Assembly (NCBI GenBank): GCA_963682175.1 | Contig: OY821787.1 | Coordinates: forward strand, 16,408,501-16,472,500 | DNA length: 64,000 nucleotides | DNA from: Triglochin maritima | Taxonomy: Eukaryota > Streptophyta > Magnoliopsida > Alismatales > Juncaginaceae | Direction of reading: 5' to 3' | Part shown: positions 1 through 9,942 of the stretch, piece by piece | Numbering within the stretch: position 1 is the stretch's first letter | How the letters are laid out: each line of letters opens with the position of its first letter | Notes under the pieces: model-generated | Seen by the model: the letters and a program-made list of their open reading frames with translations, nothing else | Databases searched by the model: none | Told to the model about the DNA's origin: nothing | Made by a program: the position numbers and the translations under genes

Positions 1-170
1 GGGGTGCCCCGCCCGGGCGCCCTAGTCGGGCGCCCGGGCGCACCCCTGTTAACGGGCGGGGCGCCCGTGGGGCGCCCGCCCGGGCGCGTGCCCGGGCGGT
101 GGGCGTCCCGGGCAGACGCCCGGGCGCCCATGGGAGGGGGACACGTGTCCCCCTCCCATTGGTTAAATTT
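1..170. repeat. GC-rich palindromic subterminal region
   Basis: The stretch is over 80% G+C, in sharp contrast with the AT-rich DNA from 160 on. It is built from overlapping GGGCGCCC and GCCCGGGC palindromes. The same vocabulary reappears at 2459-2489 next to the right terminus, so I read it as a transposon subterminal repeat. It could form strong hairpins and is very CpG-dense. Confidence 0.7.
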
Positions 171-356
171 TTTTTTTTGAATTTTTTTAGTTTTGGTTTT
201 GTTATTAATGGATTGGGTATTTGTTATAAATGTAGGGTAATAATTTTTTGTAAGTGATTAAAATTAAGAAATTTCCAGAATCAACAATTTCAAGTTAAAT
301 AGGAAAAAAATTAATACAACAAATACATTAATAATACTAAAATACGAAATACAACC

Positions 357-608
357 AAGGGAAATACAAACCATACGAAATACGGACTACTACAACCCGA
401 AATACAAACATATGTTAAAGGGAAATACAAACCATACGGACTACTACAACCCGAAATACAAACTAAGGGAAATACAAACCATACGAAATACGGACTACTA
501 CAACCCGAAATACAAACATATGTTAAAGGGAAATACAAACCATACGGACTACTACAACCCGAAATACAAACTAAGGGAAATACAAACCATACGAAATACG
601 GACTACAT
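357..608. repeat. 108-bp tandem repeat downstream of the transposon ORF
   Basis: CATATGTTAAAG occurs at 409 and again at 517, and the sequence between repeats almost exactly, giving a 108-bp period over about 2.3 copies. Each unit is itself composed of GGAAATACAAACCATACG and GGACTACTACAACCCG submotifs. It lies just 3' of the minus-strand ORF that ends at 613, so it would fall in the transcript's 3' part. The short reading frames seen across it are a by-product of the repeat. Confidence 0.85.
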
Positions 609-612
609 CAAA

Positions 613-1872
613 CTACACGTACCCATTCTCTTCTGCCCAGGCGAGAAGTTTATCGATTACTTTTTGATCCTTCTCCGTCGGGTTGTCCTTCCTCATCAGA
701 GAGTGAAGCATGTCCAACTTATTTTTAATTAAATGCCTCTGGAAATTCCTTTCCGCTAACTCCTCTTGCTTGGAGAAACCATCTTCTCTGACTTGGGCGG
801 TGTATCGCATCTGTTGTGCAAGTTCTCTAACATCGGTGTCTCTTTCGGGGCGTAATGCACTCTTAGCCTTTTTCTTAGCCTTCTTCACACCTTCTGGGCG
901 TGTAGACGACTCCGGCATCGGCTCTTCTGCATCCGAGGGTGATTGCGTCCTCGAGCCGTCCGTGCTCTTTCTTTTCCCAAGGCTTCCTGACTGGGGACTA
1001 TTTTCATCGTGCAACTCCGGGGACTCCCAGTCAACACGCACGGCATTAGCTCCGGAGATCACACTCTCCCATTTTGGGTACCTACGCAACATAACCCAAG
1101 CATCAAAATAAAGAAATTTACTAGGCCCATGAGTTCGCTCGTAGATCACGTGCGCTTGTCGGACAACATCGTCGTCATTCTGCCCGCTCCTTTTCCGTCG
1201 GAATGCCTGATCGAAGCACCCGACCGACTTGTTCACAGCAGGTATAATTCTCCTCCACCGTCCTTTTAAGGACTCTGCGTTCCTTTCGGGTAGGCCTGTG
1301 CCTTCCACGGAGATGTCGTACACACGTTTCACTCTAGTCCACAATGAAGTAGACTTCTGGTTTGTCCCTGTCACCGCATCGCAACTGACTTCCATATATG
1401 CAGAGACAAGTCTCTCGTCCTCAGCTGTGGTCCACAACTTCGGATTGGCTTTGGCAGTTTGGACTTGCTTGCGGTGACGACGCTGTGGAGGTGGGGATGG
1501 TGGTGTGGGGGTGTGTCGTGGTGGGGACTCATCGTCGTCGTTACCCTCATCTTCAGTGTCCGCCATACTCTGGCGGCTTTTTTGAGACAAGGGTCGGCCA
1601 AACATCTGGAACTGCGGTTGATTATAAGGGAATGGTGGTGCATATTGAGAGTATTGTGGGAATCGTAAGTTTTGATCTGGGGATGCGTAGTGGGAGAATT
1701 GTGGGAATGGTGAGTTTTGGTCAGGTGGTGGGAATGGTGATGCGTACTGGGAGAAGTCGGGTTGTTGGAATGGTTGTTGGTAAAATGGACGTGAGGGATA
1801 TGGTTGTGGATAGCGTGGATGCGGATTTGATTGTGGAGGAGGGGGGGAACGATTGTACTCCGGAGAAGACAT
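613..1872 (-). CDS. Myb/SANT-like (trihelix) DNA-binding protein, Harbinger ORF1 type
   Basis: The frame encodes 419 residues from the ATG at 1872; the frame stays open upstream, but those codons cross the promoter repeats. Residues 1-100 are rich in Pro, Gln, Tyr and Phe. An acidic Asp/Glu patch lies at 104-116. A Myb/SANT-like fold lies around 146-225 (KLWTTAEDERLVSAYM, then SLWTRV and ESLKGRWRRI, with the spaced Trp residues of a trihelix). A basic KAKKKAK stretch at about 331-337 is a likely nuclear signal, and the C-terminal 70 residues are charged and probably helical. Harbinger ORF1 proteins bind DNA and help the transposase enter the nucleus and cut; that role is known for the family and only inferred here. 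Host genes derived from such ORFs also exist, so domestication cannot be excluded. The frame has no stop or frameshift. Confidence 0.75.
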   Translation of the reverse strand: MSSPEYNRSPPPPQSNPHPRYPQPYPSRPFYQQPFQQPDFSQYASPFPPPDQNSPFPQFSHYASPDQNLRFPQYSQYAPPFPYNQPQFQMFGRPLSQKSRQSMADTEDEGNDDDESPPRHTPTPPSPPPQRRHRKQVQTAKANPKLWTTAEDERLVSAYMEVSCDAVTGTNQKSTSLWTRVKRVYDISVEGTGLPERNAESLKGRWRRIIPAVNKSVGCFDQAFRRKRSGQNDDDVVRQAHVIYERTHGPSKFLYFDAWVMLRRYPKWESVISGANAVRVDWESPELHDENSPQSGSLGKRKSTDGSRTQSPSDAEEPMPESSTRPEGVKKAKKKAKSALRPERDTDVRELAQQMRYTAQVREDGFSKQEELAERNFQRHLIKNKLDMLHSLMRKDNPTEKDQKVIDKLLAWAEENGYV

Positions 1873-1952
1873 TGTGGGAGAGATATGAGATGTAAGTTGA
1901 GTTTTGAGTTTTGTGGAAGAGATATGGGGTGTAAGTTGATTTTTGTGTAGGG

Positions 1953-1960
1953 TATATATA
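1953..1960 (-). promoter_or_regulatory. Probable TATA box of the Myb/SANT-like ORF
   Basis: TATATATA lies about 80 bp upstream of the chosen ATG at 1872, between the start codon and the CACGCG array. Position and sequence fit a plant core promoter on the minus strand. Confidence 0.5.
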
Positions 1961-1985
1961 GAGAAAAAATTAGACACTGTGCAAT

Positions 1986-2127
1986 CACGCGGATTACTTT
2001 TCTTTCACGCGTATACTGTACATTCACGCGGACTACTTTTCTTTCACGCGTATACTGTAGATTCACGCAGACTACTTTTGATTCACGCGTAGACTGTGCA
2101 ATCACGCGTATACTGTGCAGTCACGCG
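1986..2127 (-). promoter_or_regulatory. Eight CACGC[G/A] boxes at 19-20 bp pitch
   Basis: CACGCG occurs at 1986, 2006, 2025, 2045, 2084, 2103 and 2122, with a CACGCA variant at 2064. Spacing is 19 or 20 bp throughout, and the spacers alternate between ATACTGT- and GACTACTTTT-like sequence. The array starts about 25 bp beyond the TATA box of the minus-strand ORF. The core fits the CGCG box bound by CAMTA-type factors in plants. That is a family-level expectation, and binding here is inference. Confidence 0.7.
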
Positions 2128-2412
2128 CGTTTCGAAATTCAAATATTCAAATTTAAAATATTCAAATTTCAAATATTCAAAATTTTGTGTTTAATAGTGA
2201 TTAATATTGTTAATTAATTAATAGTAATAATAAGTATATCGCGAATTAGAATTATAATGTAATTAGAATTAGATTTATATATAATGTATTTTGTTAAATG
2301 TTGTGTGAGAATTAAATTTGTTTAATTAAGAAATGATGTGGATGAAAGAGAGTGTAGGGTGGGTGGGGGTAACCTGGGCATAGATAAGGGGATTTTTTGG
2401 GTGGGTTGGGTG

Positions 2413-2454
2413 AGCTGACGTGGCAGAGAGAGAAGCTGACGTGGCAGAGAGAGA
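2413..2454. repeat. Tandem 21-bp unit carrying TGACGTGGCA
   Basis: AGCTGACGTGGCAGAGAGAGA is repeated head to tail with one unit starting at 2413 and the next at 2434. Each has an ACGT-core box (2416-2425, 2437-2446) of the bZIP-binding kind. The pair lies just inside the right end of the Harbinger-like element. Confidence 0.75.
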
Positions 2455-2501
2455 GTGCAGGGCGCCCGGGGGTAGCCCGGGCGCTGTTAAATATGCTCTA
2501 A

Positions 2502-3984
2502 TATCCTGTCAACCGAAGCCTGACTCATCTAACCTATTTAAGAAATTGATTATTTTCGTGTTCGAGTTAGACGTACCTATAAACAATTAATTTTGAAGAA
2601 AATCAACAATCAATGGTAATTCGATAAATTTTATTTGATTAGGAGAAAATATATGGAAATTAGAAAAGATAGTTACACAGTTGGTTACTAATTAATAGTT
2701 TAAACAAATGATGGAAAGTACAAAATGTCTTTATAGATTTTGTGATTATATGTAATAGTAGCAAGATACCTGGTGCGCCACACGAATATATCAAATTAAT
2801 AACTTTACTTAATTGGTTTTCCTTCACCAATTTTTTTGATAGAAATATAAATATTTATAGAGTTTAAATAAAAAAATGTTTCTCAATAATATCTAACAAA
2901 GCATACCTTAAAGAAAGTATATTAGAAAGGATTTATGGGTCGGGAAACAATTCTTTCTTTATTTTTACACAAATCTCATGAAATTAACGCAAGTAGGAAA
3001 TAAACGTTCATTTTCTACTAATTCCGGAAAGATGTCTAATGACATGTCCAATACTTAAGTTAAATTTTTGATTCACGTGAAACAAAAAAAATTAATTAAT
3101 ACATTGTAATCTAGACTAACATAATATATGTATTTATTGGGTGATCAAACATAACATAGGTAGTAGAGAAATATATCATGAAATCGCAAGTAAGATTGAA
3201 TAAGTTTTATGAACTACAAAAAAATAAATGAATAAATACCAAGAGGAGACATTGAGAAAAAATAAGGAATATGAAAAACAAAGATATATCGAAGATAGAA
3301 AATATTTCAATAGTATAAGTTAGAGAATGAATGAACTCATCATGTAGAAGAAAAACATAAGTGGTTGATTATTATTTTGAAATAGACACATAATTAAGAA
3401 TACGGAAACCAGGATGATAGGAATTATAGGAATCCGGCAGAAGTAGATTGATGAGATCAAAAGCATAGAATTATAGGAAATCATATTATTTTTATAATAA
3501 AAACAAAATGTAACGAATGTTGGGATTGATGACATAACATAGTTTAAATTCTTAAGTTTGTTTAGTCAAAATCATACTTAAGTTAACTTGTAGTGTTAAA
3601 AACTAATATTAAAAAAAAAATCAAAAACATAATTATGGATTTTTAGAAAAATGTGTAAGTTCCGGTAAAAGTAAATAAATAGTAAATAAAACGCCATTGT
3701 ACTCTAAACCGAACAAAAGGTAGAATCAGTCAGAACCGTCTGAAGTAGATTGAGATATTTTAGAAGCATTGACATGAAACAATTATACAAAGTTTTAAGA
3801 GTACCAAGAGAAAGTGTTATAATTAAATATGAAATAATTTTCATTATAATTAACATCAATTTTTGGACTCCTTTGAAAATTTCTAAGTCATACCTTCTTG
3901 TTTTGGAAAGGAAAGAATAAGATTTTGTATTTATGATTCAAAGTTTTGTTTTCAACGGATTAATATTAGGAGTATGCTAGCAAG
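2502..3984. other. AT-rich intergenic DNA, nothing recognised
   Basis: The stretch is strongly AT-rich with frequent stops in all frames. I see no conserved coding motif, terminal repeat or tandem array in it. A 71-codon minus-strand frame at 3320-3535 is Ile/Ser/Phe-rich and looks like chance. Confidence 0.6.
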
Positions 3985-4541
3985 CAGGGGCGGACCTAGG
4001 TGTCGGCACACGTAGGCAAGTGCCCACGCCAGAAATTGGAAATTGATGTTAGATATTAATAAAAATCATTGTGTGCCCACACTACCAATCAAGTACAAAA
4101 TATCTTGTGAGTGTGTGATCAACTCACGAGAGGTAAAAAGTTATAAATCCCACCAAATCATTACTAGTTTTCGATGTGGGATTAATATGGACTGTGTTGT
4201 ATAAAATCAAAAACCATACATTATATTTAACATCATCTCCCATCTCTTTAATCCCTACAAACCATATTTTTCAACCCAAAATCCACATCCACCCCCAAAT
4301 CCCTATTTCCGTCCACTCCGCAACTCCACTCCACGCCTCCACGCCTCCCTCCGCATTTCTCCACGAGATCACCACGCCACCTGAAATCTCCACCTGAACC
4401 ACCTCCGGCTCCACGCCTCCACCTTTCCAGCTCTACGACTCCACCTCTCCAAGATTCCAACTCCGCAAATCGCAGCTGACGGCTCCACCTCTCCAACTCC
4501 CGTCTCCAGTCCACTGTCCTCCGCAGCCACCCCTACTCCAA
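3985..4541. mobile_element. hAT-like transposon end fused to C-rich leader-like DNA
   Basis: CAGGGGCGGACCTAGG at 3985 matches the usual start of many plant hAT terminal regions, and the following GTGCCCACGCC and GTGTGCCCAC are also typical. From about 4230 the strand becomes C- and T-rich (CTCCAC repeats), like an untranslated leader, until the sharp join to copia sequence at 4542. I cannot find the matching right end nearby. A hAT-like right end occurs at 32640-32815 but need not belong to it. Confidence 0.45.
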
Positions 4542-5081
4542 AGGACTAAGGATAAGATTCTTGTTTATGGAGGACAAAGGGAGTTGATAGCCGAGGGATA
4601 CTCGGATGCGAGTTTCATGAGTGATCCAGACGATAGAAGGTCGCAATCAGGATATGTCTTCCTTCTGAATGGTGGAGCTGTGAGTTGGCGTAGTTGGAAG
4701 CAAAGCACTACGGCCGACTCAACCACTGCTTCGGAAGTAATGGTTGTCGCTGAAGCGAGCAAGGAAGGAGTGTGGATTAAGAAGTTCCTTGAAGAGCTTG
4801 GAGTAGTTCCCTCGAGCGAGGGACCAGTAGAGCTATTTTGCGATAATAGTGCATCTATCTCGCAAATCAAGGATCCCAAATCACACCACAAAGTGATGTA
4901 CATGGATCGTAAGTACTTCGTGACACGTGACCTCATCGACGAAGGCAAAATAAATCTTCTATGGGTGGACACCAACAGCAACACAATTGATCCATTCACA
5001 AAACCCTTATCCCAAGCCAAGGGCGAAATGCATTTCGAGTCCATGGGATTGAGGAACCATGTAGATTGGCTTGATGATTGA
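4542..5081 (+). pseudogene. Copia pol C-terminus (RNase H), truncated
   Basis: An open frame of about 179 codons contains the RNase H segment: EGYSDASFMSDPDDRRSQSG, then ELFCDNSASISQIKDP and the HHKVMYMDRKYFVTRDLIDEG block, finishing FESMGLRNHVDWLDD. These are the standard last blocks of copia Pol. The frame has no internal stop, unlike the 61-kb relative, but it lacks everything upstream of RNase H. It lies 85 bp before the LTR. Confidence 0.9.
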
Positions 5082-5155
5082 TACAGTAATGGGGTTTACC
5101 CTAGTTATTATTGTTTTATACATTGAGTATGTATGTGGAAGAAAACTTTAATAAC

Positions 5156-5165
5156 AAGTGGGAGA
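5156..5165 (+). other. Polypurine tract
   Basis: AAGTGGGAGA lies immediately before the LTR that starts TGAAGTG at 5167. It is the expected plus-strand priming site of copia elements. The same tract occurs on the minus strand at 61204-61217. Confidence 0.85.
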
Positions 5166-6338
5166 TTGAAGTGAATGTGTTCTAAAAGTTTTACTTTTAA
5201 ATGTCAATTATTATGAATTGAATGAGAAATCATTTTGTTCCTTGTTTATGTTATTCGTCTTTTAGAAGTGTTAAGGAAGATGCTCTTGGTCCTTAACCGT
5301 AGAGATCTAAAAGATAATGGTTTACATAAAACAAAAGATATTCGCAATCATGGTAATTAACATGGGACATTAATTACCGAGTTAAGATTGTCGTGTTGGT
5401 CATAGATCATTGTAGCTCTACAAGTGAGTGACAACACGGGTACACAAAAGAGGAAAATACTACTTTTGTATACTGAATAAACCTAATAAGTAAAACATTA
5501 TAGAATTGTGTTTTCTGTGTCATTAATGTTTTACTGTGTCTTTGGTCCTTTGATATGAGACTTATATCCGATCACTTAAGAAATGCTTAATTAGACTAGT
5601 GTCTTGAGCTATCGATAAGTGTAGTGTAAAGACATTGGTTGGTTAAGTATGACTTTTGTTGGAGAAGATAGTTAGTCAAAAGATTATCATTGCCCCTCTT
5701 AATCGAGTGATGATATTAGTGGGCCCCTTGATAAAGCAAAGTTATAATGTGAACAATGTGATTTGAGTTAAGTCACATATTTATAACTAGCTTAAAGAGA
5801 TCAAGAAATGAATACTAATACAAAGATGATACAATACTACTTTGTGTGTATTCTTAATATCATGAGTCAAGGGACGGACACATGTGGTGCACTCCATCAC
5901 TAAATGGACCGGGTTTTGGTTCGAGTGGAATTAAGACATCTAACTAATTGGGAGCTATAATGTGTAGCTAGATACCGCTTATAGCTTGTGATATTAAGCT
6001 CTTAATATCACTGCCAACTTAGTTTAGATCCTCCCATATATCACACCACAAAACTGGGAAACAAGAAATAGGGATTTTGAGTTCATAAGATGTGTCGGGT
6101 TTCATGTAGAAAATATGACACATGGGGTGAACAAGCAAAATCTAAATTATGTTATGATTAATAACATAATTAGAATCTAAATTAAATTCATATGTGATGT
6201 AAATATTATGGGGTGTAATGATTTATCATTACATAGGATAATATGTTACATAAGTTGTGAACTTACTACTAATCCCGAAATGTCAAATTTTCTAGGGGTT
6301 AAACCGAAATTTGACAAGTCTGCAGTACTGTGCAAAAA

Positions 6339-6505
6339 CGGTCGACCGTTAAACGCTAAACGGTCGACCGAATGTTGCAGCGATAACAGGAATTTCATCT
6401 GTTCGTTTTCGGTTGACCGAGTATAATCAGTCGGTCGACCGAGTTATTAACGGTCGACCGAAACCTGGTCTAAACGGTCGACCGAATCTCCAAAACGGTC
6501 GACCG
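6339..6505 (+). promoter_or_regulatory. CGGTCGACCG array in LTR A (six perfect copies)
   Basis: Perfect copies start at 6339, 6361, 6432, 6451, 6475 and 6496; a degenerate GGTTGACCGAG copy lies near 6412. The motif is a 10-bp palindrome. The array lies upstream of the TATA box at 6686, so it is probably an enhancer-type U3 element. The binding factor is unknown to me. Confidence 0.8.
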
Positions 6506-6685
6506 GTCCAGACGGTTTTATGCAGAATTAATTTAAGAATTAATTAGATCATGCATGGAATTGGTCCATAACTGATTTAATTCGTGGTTAAGATTATTTG
6601 TTAGCAAATAATGGATGGTTAGATGGAAGTTTGCATGAAATCATGGGCAAGAGGTTGCACATGAATAGCTAATTTGGAGAGAACT

Positions 6686-6693
6686 TATAAATA
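6686..6693 (+). promoter_or_regulatory. TATA box of copia LTR A
   Basis: TATAAATA stands in the GAGAGAACTTATAAATACAA context and is conserved in inverted form at 59665-59672 in copy D. It marks the U3/R boundary region. Confidence 0.7.
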
Positions 6694-7153
6694 CAAGTTT
6701 ATCTCATTACCTTATTAATTAATTCATTATGTTCTTGTGCAAACATCTCTCTCCATAATTCTCTACGAATTTCCATTAATTCTTGAGTTTACTTTTAGTT
6801 TTCAGAGATCTTCGTCTCAAGGGAACTAAAGAGGGGTTAGTAGTTAGATTCTAAACCCTATTGGAGATTGAGAGACTAGCTCTTCTCTCTCCGATCTTGT
6901 TTAGAGTTTGGTGAATACTCAGAGGCATCCGACGCAGCGACAAGCATCCTCAACGTCTCCAGATCATCAAGAAGTTTTAGAGAACTTCTAGGTATGAAAT
7001 TCGAAGCCCATGTTTGTTTTAATAAAGTTTTGAAACTAGTTATTGAAACAAACCGATGCATGCATGAAACAAATCATAGAAAATTGTAATTGATCTTTAT
7101 TGTGCATAAAAATTTCGAAAATATATATGTGCAATTAAACAAGAAATCCTACA

Positions 7154-7338
7154 CTTTAGATGGTCATTGACCAAGTTAAAGGCAAGAGTAGCCTTAAAAA
7201 AATTCAATTACAACTTTACCCCGTTACTTCATTCCTATCTACAACTCATCCCCCCCCCCCCCCCCCCCCCCCCCGGTTAAACATTTCTCACAAATCTACC
7301 CATTTCTTCCCTAATCTCTCATTCACAACCCAAAAAAT
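7154..7338. other. Short non-coding stretch with a 25-base C run
   Basis: No gene is visible. A homopolymer of 25 cytosines occupies 7250-7274, flanked by C- and T-rich DNA resembling that near 4230 and 8740. The run length should be treated with caution because such tracts are often mis-sequenced. Confidence 0.6.
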
Positions 7339-8717
7339 TGTTGATTTTTAGGCCTTAATTTAGGTTGTTTTTCGTGTTTAATCAAACTAATCGTAATCAG
7401 TTAATCTAATCAATCAAAGTGGGCAAACATATTTCATGCATTGCATATATACTTGTATACTTTCAAATCGTCTTAATAGGTTGATCACGATTCATCAAGA
7501 GAATGAGCATTGAGACAAAGACTCAAGACTTGTAATCAAAGCTCAAGGAGAAGACTTGTAATTTTGTATTTATTGTGTCTATATGATCATATGTAAACTT
7601 GAGCATTAAGATTATGTCTTAGCCAAGTTAGGTCGACTGAATTGCATTAGGTCGACCAAATTGACTTGGACCTTAGGATTCTGCCTAGGCAAGTTAGGTC
7701 AACTGAATTGCATCAGGTCGATTGAATTGTCTTGAACCGTAGGATTCCATCCAAGCAAAGTTAGGTCAATCGAATTGCATTAGGTCGATCGAATTGCTTT
7801 GGACCAGTTTTTGATTTTACTCCAATGGTCACAATTGCGGGTACGCTCTACTCGATCCTTGAATAAAATATACTAGAGTGATTTCAATCTTGCCTAAAAC
7901 GGACATTTGAACCATAACTGTCAGATCAAAATCCGCACCTCTTTCGGTCATCCGAATAGAAAACGGTCGACCGAACTAGCCTAAGTTTGAAAATAATTCA
8001 CAGTTATATTGAAACGATGCACTGAACTCCTATGGCAAACCAAAATCTCTATTAGTTGAAATTGAAGTCCTTTTTTGGAGCAACCAAACGGTCATTTAAA
8101 CCAGCCCATAATTTTGCCCGAGTTTAAAGTAAACTTTTGCTTCTCAATGGTTCAAGACTCCACCAACTCCCCAATGGCTCTATTTGCTTTGAAGCCTATA
8201 TAGGCCTCATTCAAGAGACACAAACAAGAACATTACACTCTCTATTGATTCATATTCTTTGTGCTCTCAATTCCCAAATCTTCAAAGCCTAGATACACTT
8301 AAAGCTAAACTTCACCACTTGCATATCAATTCCATATCATATATTCAAGTGTGCTCAAGTTAGAGTGTTTAGATTGCGATTCAACTTCAATATCCAAGAA
8401 TCACCCAAGCATTGTAAAGCTTCAAGGAAACTCCCTCTCAGGTTGTGAGAGGAGACATGAGCAAGGCAATGATTGTTCATGACGTTTTGTGTTTGTAAAG
8501 ACGCAATCTCGGACGAGAACGGAGATTGGTTAGTGAAATCATAAGCGGGACTCGGAGGATCGAGCGGAGCTTGCGAGAAGGACTAGGACCGAGTGCGGTG
8601 CCGAACCTCTCAAAATCTGGTGTCTTCAATTGTGGTTTGCATGTTCCATCGTTAATCTCTCTATTTACCATTTAATTCCTCATTTGATTAGAAATTAGAG
8701 GATCATCGATCCTAACA
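7339..8717 (+). repeat. Solo LTR, copia family 2 (copy G)
   Basis: The copy starts TGTTGATTTTTAGGCC and ends CGATCCTAACA. This matches the inverted ends TGTAGGATCG and GGCCAAAAAGCCAACA of the family-2 LTRs at 23759, 39553 and 42706. Flanks AAAAT and AAAAC agree in four of five bases, a weak target duplication, so a solo LTR is likely. It carries one perfect CGGTCGACCG (7964) and many decayed versions from 7632 on. The TATA-like CCTATATAGG is at 8195-8204. Confidence 0.75.
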
Positions 8718-9770
8718 AAAACTACGCAACGACACAACTCTAGTGGACAAGATCCTTGGCCATCCTTACCCAGTTATCCAGCACCTTCATTGTGTCCCAC
8801 ATTCAACTCCTCCATCCATCATTCTCCCTGTATCTCAAGCCAACAAGTCACTCACCCACATCACCTTCCCCAACTACCTTTCCCCCAAATCCACCCTTGT
8901 TCTCCCCAAATCTCTCATCCCAACACACCAAACCACCCAACCACCTTCTTCGGGATCCCACCTTCAACTCCTCTATCAATCATTCTGGCCGAATATACCC
9001 AACTCAAGCTAACACGTAACCCACCCACCTAATTTGACACCCAACCTCCACCTACAATCTTCTTTAGCACACAACTCCTCCACCGAAACCTTGTGTCGTG
9101 GTCAACATCTCGTGTTCATACATTCTGTCTTAAAACTTTGATTTCACCATGTTAGTTTAATTTTAGTTTTTTGTATTTTATGTTATAATTTTAACATTAA
9201 TTAATCTAACTAATTCCTTGGATTTGTTTCAGGTTCTAGAGTTTCAATGATTATTTGTGTGAGTTGTGTTTTGATTTTCAAGGATTTCATTCTAGTGCAC
9301 TGGATTTTGTTCTACCTTTTATTCTCAAGTTTAAATAATTTTTCTCCTTAATTTTGAGGTTAGATTTCCCTAAATCCATTGATGAAATTGTGAGTTCAAC
9401 TTATTCTTGATGACTACGTCTTTTTAAAAAGGAAAAAAATCAAAATAATTTTTTAGAAAAAAATTTCATTATAATCTACCTTCAAAATATTTCTCAAATT
9501 AGACTTGTTTTCACCACATCATGACACGTGACGACTACACGTCTTGGATTTTAGTGTTTAGAGAATTTGACATCTTAGACACCAAGTTCTTTAGAAATCC
9601 AAAATTTCATAGAAGTCAACAATTATGATGCCAAATTCTAACTCTTGGAATTTTTCATGAAGACCCATACATTGTGCACTGCCAATTTGGACTCAAAAAT
9701 GAACTTGGATGTTTCAATGTGAAGTTCATTTTGTTATAACTTGGCAAATTCAATGCATATTGTATGTTCT
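8718..9770. other. Unrecognised C-rich to AT-rich stretch
   Basis: From 8743 to 9115 the plus strand is rich in C and poor in G, leader-like. A possible intron with a TTTGTTTCAG acceptor ends near 9233. No coding domain follows. The open frames of about 80-90 codons at 8743-9032 are overlapping low-complexity frames rich in Pro, Ser, Thr and His. I cannot assign the stretch. Confidence 0.5.
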
Positions 9771-9772
9771 TT

Positions 9773-9922
9773 GAACTCGCCGATTAGGACGTCGAGTTCT
9801 AACACTTAGAATTTTAACCAAACGACCAAGAATGTGCACTGCGAGTTTGAAGGCCATTATGAACTCGACATTACTTTGGTCGAGTTCATAAAATAGAACT
9901 CGTCTTTTAGGATGCCAAGTTC
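9773..9922. repeat. Three 27-bp imperfect palindromes, GAACTCG-N13-CGAGTTC
   Basis: Perfect arms with a 13-base loop occur at 9773-9799 and 9861-9887. A third, at 9896-9922, keeps GAACTCG on the left and a decayed right arm. Weaker versions (CCAAGTTCTT, CCAAATTCTAAC) occur between 9570 and 9650. All units are exactly 27 bp, so this is a repeated hairpin module and not chance. Its function is unknown. Confidence 0.65.
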
Positions 9923-9942
9923 GTTACGGTAATTTTTGTGAG

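Larger units (their letters stand above)
1..2498 (-). mobile_element. PIF/Harbinger-like DNA transposon carrying only the Myb/SANT ORF, left end outside the window
   Basis: The right edge reads GCCCGGGCGCTG then TTAAATATGCTC followed by TAA (2499-2501). On the minus strand this begins GAGCATATTTAACAGC, which resembles the GAGCATCTCCAACAGC-type termini of plant Harbinger elements with 3-bp TAA/TTA target duplications. Both ends are rich in GGGCGCCCGGGCG-type sequence (1-155 and 2459-2489), as expected for matched subterminal regions. Inside is a Myb/SANT-like ORF typical of Harbinger ORF1. No DDE transposase is visible between 1 and 2498; it may lie upstream of the window or be absent. The left terminal repeat and left TAA cannot be seen, so the class call rests on the right end and the ORF family. 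Confidence 0.7.
4542..7153 (+). mobile_element. 5'-truncated Ty1/copia retrotransposon with 3' LTR
   Basis: Copia sequence starts abruptly in the codon series for RTKDKILVYGG, within the region between reverse transcriptase and RNase H, and runs through the end of pol, the polypurine tract and a full 3' LTR. The fuller minus-strand relative at 59202-63428 shows what is missing: RT, integrase, gag and the 5' LTR. The truncated left end abuts C-rich DNA with no LTR, so this copy cannot move by itself. Confidence 0.85.
5167..7153 (+). repeat. 3' LTR, copia family 1 (copy A), 1987 bp
   Basis: The LTR starts TGAAGTGAATGTG after the polypurine tract and ends GAAATCCTACA. It aligns along its length with the inverted copy at 59202-61203 (2002 bp) and with partial copies ending at 12431 and 28839. 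A TATA box (TATAAATA) is at 6686-6693. Six perfect CGGTCGACCG palindromes lie 180-350 bp upstream of it, which places them in U3. Confidence 0.9.

Noticed and set aside
311..732. Open frames across the 108-bp tandem repeat
   Set aside because: Repeat length is a multiple of three, so frames stay open by construction; the peptides are plain repeats.
1371..2105. 244-codon minus frame overlapping the Myb/SANT ORF
   Set aside because: It is a shifted-frame shadow of the Pro/His/Ser-rich ORF and of the CACGCG promoter repeat; it has no conserved domain.
4248..4514. Arg/Glu/Gly-rich minus frame of 88 codons
   Set aside because: Antisense of the CTCCAC-rich leader-like tract; no domain.
4565..5044. 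159-codon minus frame opposite copia RNase H
   Set aside because: Antisense of the clear RNase H frame; the same artefact appears at 61247-61684.
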